NCBI GenBank assembly: GCA_002352145.1
Contig: DEHX01000049.1
Span: 8,092-20,510, forward strand
Reading direction: 5' to 3'
Source of the DNA: Chitinophagaceae bacterium UBA2789
Lineage (GTDB): Bacteria; Bacteroidota; Bacteroidia; Chitinophagales; Chitinophagaceae
DNA: 12,419 nucleotides
In this document: piece by piece, positions 1 through 5,652 of the stretch
How positions within the stretch are numbered: the stretch's first letter is position 1
How the letters are laid out: every line of letters starts with the position of its first letter
Made by a program: the position numbers and the translations under genes
Notes under the pieces: model-generated
Database searches by the model: none
Seen by the model: the letters and a program-made list of their open reading frames with translations, nothing else
What the model was told of the DNA's origin: nothing

Positions 1-771
1 CACGGTAAAAAAGGCCCGGTAAAAGCGGTTTTTGGCTGGCCTGCCATACATACCCGTATTGGTAACCCTGATCAGAAAGAACCCACTCCAAGAACAGATA
101 ATTTGTGGCTTGATTGCGGTGCAAGAAACCGTAAGCAAGTGGAAGAACTCGGTATCCACATTGGGGCAGTGGTAACTTACCAGGACGGTTTTGACGAACT
201 GGCCAACGGCAATTATATTGGCCGTGCCTTTGATAACCGCATTGGTGGATTTATGATTGCCGAAGTAGCAAGACTTCTTAGAGAAAATAATAAAAAGCTT
301 CCTTTCGGGTTATATATTGTTAATGCAGTACAGGAAGAAATAGGTCTTCGTGGAGCGGAAATGATCGCCAGGCGCATAAAACCCAATATTGCCATCGTTA
401 CAGATGTAACACATGATACTACCACCCCGATGATTAACAAAAATATTGAAGGTGATGTAAGTACAGGTAAAGGCCCGTCTCTATCTTATGCTCCAGCTGT
501 CCATAACAAACTCCTTGCATTGGTGGAAGATATTGCAAAAAATAAAAAAATACCGGTACAATGGAGGGCTTTAAGTCGTAGCACCGGTACGGATACTGAT
601 TCATTCGCATACTCAAATGATGGCTGCCCTTCTGTTTTAATTTCTATCCCGCTGCGCTATATGCATACAACAGTGGAGATGTTGCACCGTGATGATATTG
701 AAAATACAATCAAGCTGATGTATGAAACTGTGCTGACATTGTCTCCTAAAACAAACCTTAACTACCTGTGA
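1..771 (+). CDS. M42 family metallo-aminopeptidase, 3' part (5' end outside window)
   Basis: Frame 1 is open from the first base, so the true start lies upstream; the TTG at 103 is internal. The visible 256 residues are the C-terminal two thirds of an M42 (glutamyl aminopeptidase/endoglucanase-like) peptidase, a family of cytosolic dinuclear metal enzymes that trim peptides and often form dodecameric shells. Visible family residues are the bridging Asp in AFDNRIGG (Asp codon 232-234), the Glu pair in VQEEIG (334-339, general base plus metal ligand), the Asp in VTDVTHD (about 403-405), the STGTDTD segment and the late His in YMHTTVEM (664-666). The first His ligand would lie upstream of the window. 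The reading frame is intact to TGA at 769-771. The stop overlaps the GTG start of the next small gene, so the peptidase may be co-transcribed with the envelope genes that follow. Family call is firm; the peptide substrate is unknown. Confidence 0.93.
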   Translation, partial: HGKKGPVKAVFGWPAIHTRIGNPDQKEPTPRTDNLWLDCGARNRKQVEELGIHIGAVVTYQDGFDELANGNYIGRAFDNRIGGFMIAEVARLLRENNKKLPFGLYIVNAVQEEIGLRGAEMIARRIKPNIAIVTDVTHDTTTPMINKNIEGDVSTGKGPSLSYAPAVHNKLLALVEDIAKNKKIPVQWRALSRSTGTDTDSFAYSNDGCPSVLISIPLRYMHTTVEMLHRDDIENTIKLMYETVLTLSPKTNLNYL

Positions 772-935
772 TATTATATTGTCTATATATTGATCCGGGA
801 AGCGGAAGTTATTTGGTGCAACTAATTATTGCCGGTGTATTAGGAATTGCCTTTTTTTTTCGTAACATAAAGAACTACATCAAAGCTTTTTTTACCCGTT
901 CAAACCGTAAAACGGATAAAAATTCTTCTTCCTGA
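768..935 (+). CDS. Small single-span membrane protein (55 aa) with N-terminal YIDPGSGS motif
   Basis: A 55-codon frame runs from GTG (768) to TGA (933-935). Its GTG overlaps the stop of the M42 gene (GTGA), and its stop shares the A of the next gene's ATG (TGATG). The product begins with a short hydrophobic lead and the motif YIDPGSGSYLVQ. A hydrophobic helix follows (about residues 15-31, LVQLIIAGVLGIAFFF), then a basic, hydrophilic tail rich in Lys, Arg, Asn and Ser. From memory, tiny proteins starting with YIDPG(S/T)GS and one transmembrane helix recur in many phyla beside polysaccharide or sulfatase-like genes and are left as hypothetical; no function is established that I know of. The perfect fit to both neighbours and the conserved-looking motif argue for a real gene despite its length and the GTG start. 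A run of nine T (852-860) sits in the helix. A role as partner of the next enzymes is inference. Confidence 0.85.
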   Translation: MILYCLYIDPGSGSYLVQLIIAGVLGIAFFFRNIKNYIKAFFTRSNRKTDKNSSS

Positions 936-2311
936 TGAAACCTGCTGAACAACTGTCTGCTTCCTACAGAGATCCTTCTGGATTTATGTTCAGGGTTAAC
1001 GGTATTTATTACAGACAAGTAAATAAATTATTCAAAGAAGATTTTGATTATTTCATTTCTTCAGGATGCTACGATGAATTAGTAAGAACAGGATTGCTTA
1101 TCCCCCATGAAACAATTAATGAGAACCTGACAGGTTCAGCCGACTGGTACCAAACCCTAAAACCAGAGCAACTCCAATTTGTATCCTATCCCTACGAATG
1201 GAGTTTTGACATGCTAAAAGATGCAGCATTACTTACATTGAAAATTTTAAAAAAGTCCCTTAAAAAGGAAATGATATTGAAGGATGCTACTCCCTTTAAT
1301 ATTCAGTTTCACAGAGGAAAAATGATATTTATCGACACACTTTCTTTCGAAAAATATCACGAAGAAGAACCATGGGCAGCATACAGGCAGTTTTGTGAAA
1401 GTTTTTTAGGGCCGCTGCTAGTTATGCACTACAAAAAAATACCAATACAGCAGCTTATGCTTGCCTGGCCGGATGGTATCCCGCTGTCTATACTTCAATC
1501 ATTGCTTCCGGCAAAAAGCAAATTTTCATTTCATACTTATTTACATGTTCACCTGAATGCAAGATTTAGTAATAGCCCCAAATCGGCAACCAAAAAAAAG
1601 GTTCTATTTAACCGAAAAAGGCTAATAAACCTCGTTGACAGTTTGGAAATTCTGGTCAATAAACTGAAGCTTTCGTCGCAGACAAGCACATGGTCTTCTT
1701 ATTATGAAGAAGCGGCGGGAAGAAACAATTACCTGGCTGAAAAGAAAAGAATAACCACCGAATGGCTCGATAAAATGGATTCAGTTAAGACAGCGGCTGA
1801 TCTTGGGGCAAACAATGGTGAATTTTCACAAATGTTGGCGGAAAGAAGAATAAGTACCGTTGCAGCTGATTTCGATCCGGCTTGTATCAACAGTCTCTAT
1901 AACAATATCAAAAACAAAGAAATTCAAAATATCATTCCTTTGGCAGTTGATTTATCAAATCCTTCGCCTTCGATAGGATTTAATAATGAAGAGCGGCCAT
2001 CGTTTATAAATCGCAGTGCATTTGACCTTACGATTGCACTAGCCCTTATTCACCATCTTGCCATTTCAAAGAATATCCCAATCCAAAAATTGGCTGAACT
2101 TTTCAAACGTATAACAAACAAGTACCTTATTATTGAGTTTGTACCAAAAGAGGATGAGAAAGTGCAGTTGTTGCTTAACAACAGAAAAGATATCTTCTTC
2201 AACTATAACGCTAATAATTTTGAACTGTCTTTTGAAACTAATTTTCGTATTGTTGCTAAAGAGCTGATTGGAGAATCTGGGCGAATATTATACCTAATGG
2301 AGAAAAAATGA
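935..2311 (+). CDS. Kinase-like N-terminal region fused to class I SAM-dependent methyltransferase
   Basis: 458 residues with two parts. Residues 10-200 contain DPSGF (13-17), IYYRQVNK (24-31), SYPYEWSF (84-91) and LKDATPFNIQF (115-125) followed by MIFIDTLSF (130-138). The last two resemble the catalytic loop and metal Asp of aminoglycoside-phosphotransferase-type kinases (D117, N122, D134). Residues 255-458 are a Rossmann methyltransferase: AADLGANNGEF (287-297) is the glycine-rich SAM loop, ADFDP (311-315) ends beta 2, and AFDLTIALALIHHL (362-375) fits the beta 4 region. No signal peptide or membrane span is seen, so it is cytosolic or peripheral. From memory, the full architecture matches a widespread family annotated only as class I methyltransferase or NoeA-like nodulation protein, often in polysaccharide loci. 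The ATG overlaps the upstream small gene's stop, and the TGA overlaps the next ATG (2308), so translation is probably coupled on both sides. The acceptor is unknown. Confidence 0.85.
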   Translation: MKPAEQLSASYRDPSGFMFRVNGIYYRQVNKLFKEDFDYFISSGCYDELVRTGLLIPHETINENLTGSADWYQTLKPEQLQFVSYPYEWSFDMLKDAALLTLKILKKSLKKEMILKDATPFNIQFHRGKMIFIDTLSFEKYHEEEPWAAYRQFCESFLGPLLVMHYKKIPIQQLMLAWPDGIPLSILQSLLPAKSKFSFHTYLHVHLNARFSNSPKSATKKKVLFNRKRLINLVDSLEILVNKLKLSSQTSTWSSYYEEAAGRNNYLAEKKRITTEWLDKMDSVKTAADLGANNGEFSQMLAERRISTVAADFDPACINSLYNNIKNKEIQNIIPLAVDLSNPSPSIGFNNEERPSFINRSAFDLTIALALIHHLAISKNIPIQKLAELFKRITNKYLIIEFVPKEDEKVQLLLNNRKDIFFNYNANNFELSFETNFRIVAKELIGESGRILYLMEKK

Positions 2312-3786
2312 ATACATCTCTAAAACAATTCCTGGAAAGGAATGTGTTATTTGTAATTCTTCTCCCTATTCTGTGGGTTTTACATGGCTATACAAATAAT
2401 TTAGGATTAGTCCCCAAAAAGGATGCATTGCTGCTTGCCCTGTTTTACTGCAGTGTAGCGTTAATCCTGACAGGAATTCTTTGGTTATTTTACAGGAACA
2501 TCTTTAAAGCCGCTTTGCTGACGTTCTTACTTTTATCCTTACAGTTCCTTTTTGGGCCGGTTCATGATTTTCTGAAAGGATCATTTCCTGGAACTATCAT
2601 TGTTAAATACTCCTTTCTACTTCCTTTACTCCTTCTTTTAGTAATTACTGCTTCTATATATCTGAAAAGGTCAAAGAATAATTTTCACCGGATGACTATC
2701 TATCTGAATACTCTTTTTTTTGTACTGATAACTTTGGATAGTTTTTCTCTTGCGATCAGCAGGCCCAAGGAACAAAATACAAACGCAGTATTCAATTTTA
2801 CCCCATGTGATTCGTGCCAGAAACCTGATATTTACTTGATTGTTGCAGATGGCTATCCTGGCAACAGACAACTGAGGGATTTATTTGATTTTGACAATAG
2901 CAATTTTGAGAATGCATTAAAGCAAAAAGGATTTTTTATTGTTGATAGCAGTATGAGCAATTATAATTTCACACAATACTCAATTGCCTCAATGTTATCG
3001 CTAAACTATTTGAAAGGGATCAAACATATTAACAGCAACAAGGATGATATTCAGATAAGCCATAATGCTTTAAAAAACAGCCCGGTCATTTCCTATTTCC
3101 AAAACGAAGGGTATACTTTTTTTAACCATTCAATTTTTGATTTTAAAGGACAACCCTCGATTACCATTCCTACATTTCTTACCCGGAAACTCGAACCTAT
3201 CACCAGGCAAACTCTCACTTATAGAATAATGAAAGATCTTGGCTACCATTTTGTCACTACTTTAAAGATACCCTTCCTGGTAAAAAGGCAGTTAACTGCT
3301 GACAAGGTGAACAATCAAAAAATAATTGCTGCAACTCAAAAAACGATTCATCAAAAAAATAATAAACAAAAGTTTGTATACACTCACCTGATGATGCCGC
3401 ATCATCCCTTTTTTTATGATAGTACTGGCAAAGAAGTTCCACTGGAATTACTAAAAGATGAATTCTTCTTTGATAAAGGAGCCAGGATCAGCTACCTGAA
3501 ATACACCAACAATGTATTATTAAAGCTAATTGATGAAATACTATCATACAATAAAGAGAAGCCAGTTATTTTTCTTATTAGCGATCACGGCATCAGAGAG
3601 ATCCGGGACAAATTTGACCCGCATTATCAATTCATGAATCTGAACGCAGTTTTACTTCCTGACAGAGATTATGATGGGCTCTACAAAGGAATGTCAAACA
3701 TTAATTTTTTCAGATTCTTCCTTAATAAACAGTTCCGGCAAAATTTACCTATGCTGAAAGACTCTACAATATTTATTACGGATTAA
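2308..3786 (+). CDS. Membrane-anchored sulfatase / phosphoglycol-transferase-like enzyme (alkaline phosphatase superfamily)
   Basis: 492 residues. The first 150 hold four or five hydrophobic spans (about 12-27, 40-61, 67-83, 100-119, 130-150). A large soluble domain follows, expected on the periplasmic side. Alkaline-phosphatase-superfamily landmarks are PDIYLIVADGYPG (173-185, metal Asp181), NYNFTQYSIASMLS (218-231, nucleophile candidate Thr222 or Ser225), THLMMPHHPFFY (359-370) and VIFLISDHG (420-428, metal pair Asp426/His427). This order resembles LtaS- and EptA-type membrane transferases that move phosphoglycerol or phosphoethanolamine onto surface glycans. I see no CxPxR sulfatase signature, so formylglycine-type sulfatase activity is unlikely. 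Its ATG lies inside the stop of the methyltransferase gene (ATGA overlap). Sequence is AT-rich with many A and T runs. Superfamily membership is firm; group transferred and substrate are unknown. Confidence 0.83.
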   Translation: MNTSLKQFLERNVLFVILLPILWVLHGYTNNLGLVPKKDALLLALFYCSVALILTGILWLFYRNIFKAALLTFLLLSLQFLFGPVHDFLKGSFPGTIIVKYSFLLPLLLLLVITASIYLKRSKNNFHRMTIYLNTLFFVLITLDSFSLAISRPKEQNTNAVFNFTPCDSCQKPDIYLIVADGYPGNRQLRDLFDFDNSNFENALKQKGFFIVDSSMSNYNFTQYSIASMLSLNYLKGIKHINSNKDDIQISHNALKNSPVISYFQNEGYTFFNHSIFDFKGQPSITIPTFLTRKLEPITRQTLTYRIMKDLGYHFVTTLKIPFLVKRQLTADKVNNQKIIAATQKTIHQKNNKQKFVYTHLMMPHHPFFYDSTGKEVPLELLKDEFFFDKGARISYLKYTNNVLLKLIDEILSYNKEKPVIFLISDHGIREIRDKFDPHYQFMNLNAVLLPDRDYDGLYKGMSNINFFRFFLNKQFRQNLPMLKDSTIFITD

Positions 3787-3805
3787 GAATATGAAAACAT
3801 AAGTT

Positions 3806-3813
3806 TATTTTTG
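3806..3813 (+). promoter_or_regulatory. Possible Bacteroidota -7 element before the PIG-L gene
   Basis: TATTTTTG matches the TAnnTTTG consensus of the Bacteroidota housekeeping sigma factor. It ends four bases before the ATG at 3818, so a start site about 5-7 bases downstream would give a leaderless or nearly leaderless mRNA. No convincing TTTG -33 element is placed correctly, and the region is AT-rich, so a chance match is quite possible. If real, the deacetylase gene could be transcribed separately from the coupled genes upstream. Confidence 0.28.
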
Positions 3814-3817
3814 AGAA

Positions 3818-4450
3818 ATGCTTACAGTAAATAAAATACTGGTTCTTGCCCCACACACTGACGATGGTGAATTGGGTTGCGGTGGAACAATTGCAAAATT
3901 CTGCAATGAAGGAAAAGAAGTGTTTTATGCTGCCTTTTGCCTTTGCTCCAAATCCCTGCCTGAATCGTTATCAGCAAATACATTGGAAACCGAATGCAAA
4001 AATGCTACTTCAAGACTTGGCATTCCAGCCTCCAACCTGATTTTGTTTAATTATGAAGTAAGGGAACTTCCAGCATCAAGGCAACAAATACTGGAGGAAT
4101 TACTACAACTAAATAAACAAATCCGGCCGGATCTGGTTTTATTACCCGCCGCATCCGATGTACACCAGGACCACCAGGTCATTCACCAGGAGGGCTTGAG
4201 GGCATTTAAGAATACCAGTTTTGCAGGCTATGAACTACCCTGGAATAATTACAGTTTCCGGACCAACTTTTTTATGAAACTTACCGAACAGGAAATTGAT
4301 AAGAAAATTGAAGCGCTGAGTCAATATCGTTCGCAATCACATAGAAATTATATGAACCCGGATTTTATCCGCTCATTGGCAAAAGTAAGAGGAGTTCAAT
4401 GCGACAATTCTTATGCAGAAGCATTTGAAATATATAAACTGATCAGCTAA
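3818..4450 (+). CDS. PIG-L / LmbE family N-deacetylase
   Basis: 210 residues, close to the usual length of compact bacterial PIG-L proteins. The N-terminal motif APHTDDGELGCGGTI (11-25) supplies the zinc ligands His13 and Asp16 and the catalytic-base Asp15. The second signature, SDVHQDHQ (113-120), gives His116 and His119, matching the HxxH pair of MshB-type enzymes. These zinc enzymes remove acetyl groups from N-acetylglucosamine-type sugars in glycolipids, small thiols or polysaccharides; some bacterial members act on nucleotide or lipid-linked sugars. No signal peptide is present, so it should act in the cytosol. It starts 31 bases after the transferase gene, so it may belong to the same transcript, and it ends two bases from the convergent porQ stop. 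Together with the methyltransferase and membrane transferase it suggests surface-glycan tailoring. The family is clear; the substrate is not. Confidence 0.9.
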   Translation: MLTVNKILVLAPHTDDGELGCGGTIAKFCNEGKEVFYAAFCLCSKSLPESLSANTLETECKNATSRLGIPASNLILFNYEVRELPASRQQILEELLQLNKQIRPDLVLLPAASDVHQDHQVIHQEGLRAFKNTSFAGYELPWNNYSFRTNFFMKLTEQEIDKKIEALSQYRSQSHRNYMNPDFIRSLAKVRGVQCDNSYAEAFEIYKLIS

Positions 4451-4452
4451 GC

Positions 4453-5514
4453 CTACCAGCCAATTCGTTTACCAAAATTTCCCAGACCAAAATATTGGTT
4501 TAACTGCATATTCAACCCAAATTGATTATAAGCAGTGTTACTCTGGTAATAAGCCCTTGCATAGCGAACCTGTAATTTACCAAAGAGCACCCCTGCACCG
4601 ATGGAAAAACCGTTTAGTCCATTCGATAGATTACCGATATTCAACTCCTTTCTTCGTAAGAAGTTATATCCGGCTTGTACTTCTACCCTGTCACCGGCAT
4701 AAATGGTGGTGCCAATGATTAAATGATTGATCAGTTTATCTATAGTAAATTTATTTTGCCTCGCATTCTCAAACCCGTTTTCATTATTGAATAAGGTATC
4801 ATTATAAAGGATATCAAACCGGTGTATTCGCTGAGCCGTAAGAGAAAAAGCTAACGGCGCTTTAGCTAACCTTTTTGTAAACCCAATCTGAAGGTCAAAA
4901 GGCAGATCATCCGCCGTAGTGCCATTGTATCGCTTCAACTGAGTACCCATATTTTTTGCTACGATGGATGCAGAAAATAAATTTACGGTATCATGAAAAA
5001 GCAAACCCAAGTCAGCCGCAATGCCACTTGACCTGAATTGACCGTAGTTTGAATTGATAAACTTAATGGTAAGACCGTAGTTCCATTTTTCAAGGTATTT
5101 TCTTGATGCAGATAATTGCATTACCCAATCTACCGGTCTGAAACTACCCAATTCATTACCCGAAGCATCTGTCTGAACAGTATTCCCATAAGCTAGATAA
5201 TTCAGACCCCAGCTAAAATTAGTATTCAACTTATCATTGCGATACCCAAGTGACAAATGATAAACCTTTACGTCTCCATAGAAACTATTAAATACGGCAT
5301 TCATCTGTGAATGCATGGAAGATTTTAACAAGGCCGGGTTATTAAAACTCATTCCAATATCATTGGACACACCGGAGACATTCACTCCTCCTAATGCTGA
5401 TAGTTGAGGTGTATTGGCTAGTTTTAGAAAATTAAATACAGAATTGCCTCCAAGTGTTTGTGAAAAGACACTTGTGTTTAGGAAAATAGTCAGTATTAGA
5501 AAGATAAGCTTCAC
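4453..5514 (-). CDS. porQ: Type IX secretion system protein PorQ
   Basis: About 353 residues from a GTG at 5514 (MKLIFLILTI...); a TTG at 5520 in the same frame gives two more residues. I prefer the GTG because it yields a standard Met-Lys signal peptide ending near VFS/QTLGG. The mature start, GNSVFNFLKLANTPQLSALGG, with SNDIGMSFNNPALL after it, is the N-terminal pattern of PorQ. The remainder alternates polar and apolar residues as in a beta-barrel of the PorV/PorP type and ends NFGKRIGW. In Porphyromonas gingivalis PorQ is an outer-membrane barrel that holds PorZ in the PorU-PorV-PorQ-PorZ attachment complex, which cleaves the C-terminal signal of T9SS cargo and joins it to A-LPS. None of the partner genes is in this window, as is common since T9SS genes are scattered. 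The 3' end converges on the PIG-L gene. Confidence 0.87.
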   Translation of the reverse strand: MKLIFLILTIFLNTSVFSQTLGGNSVFNFLKLANTPQLSALGGVNVSGVSNDIGMSFNNPALLKSSMHSQMNAVFNSFYGDVKVYHLSLGYRNDKLNTNFSWGLNYLAYGNTVQTDASGNELGSFRPVDWVMQLSASRKYLEKWNYGLTIKFINSNYGQFRSSGIAADLGLLFHDTVNLFSASIVAKNMGTQLKRYNGTTADDLPFDLQIGFTKRLAKAPLAFSLTAQRIHRFDILYNDTLFNNENGFENARQNKFTIDKLINHLIIGTTIYAGDRVEVQAGYNFLRRKELNIGNLSNGLNGFSIGAGVLFGKLQVRYARAYYQSNTAYNQFGLNMQLNQYFGLGNFGKRIGW

Positions 5515-5540
5515 AGGCAACGAAATTAGGCCTTTACCAA

Positions 5541-5567
5541 AAGAAAATCCCCCAGCAACAGGGGGAT
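5541..5567 (-). terminator. Rho-independent terminator of lon
   Basis: Read on the - strand, ATCCCCC (5567-5561) pairs perfectly with GGGGGAT (5553-5547) around a seven-base loop, followed by TTTTCTT. The + strand version lacks a T run, so it works for lon. It lies about 85 bases past the lon stop and only some 30 bases before porQ, which separates the two genes into different transcripts and squeezes the porQ promoter into a very short space. Confidence 0.85.
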
Positions 5568-5594
5568 CTTCTCACCTCAACGGTAATTAGTAAA

Positions 5595-5638
5595 CAACCA
5601 ACATGTACAGATATAACAAGATTCCTGCTAGTTGGTTG
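5595..5638. repeat. 8-bp perfect inverted repeat in the lon 3' untranslated region
   Basis: CAACCAAC (5595-5602) and GTTGGTTG (5631-5638) are exact reverse complements separated by 28 bases. The pair lies between the lon stop codon and its terminator, so the lon mRNA tail could fold into a stem with a large loop upstream of the terminator hairpin. There is no T run after it, so it is not a terminator. Function unknown; it may be chance. Confidence 0.45.
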
Positions 5639-5652
5639 AATAACATTAATAT

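Noticed and set aside
103..105. TTG at 103 as start of the M42 gene
   Set aside because: The frame stays open to base 1 and encodes expected M42 sequence (GPVKAVFGWPAIHTR), so this is an internal Leu codon.
3846..4040. 64-codon + strand frame inside the PIG-L gene
   Set aside because: It overlaps the catalytic-motif coding region in another frame and has no own features.
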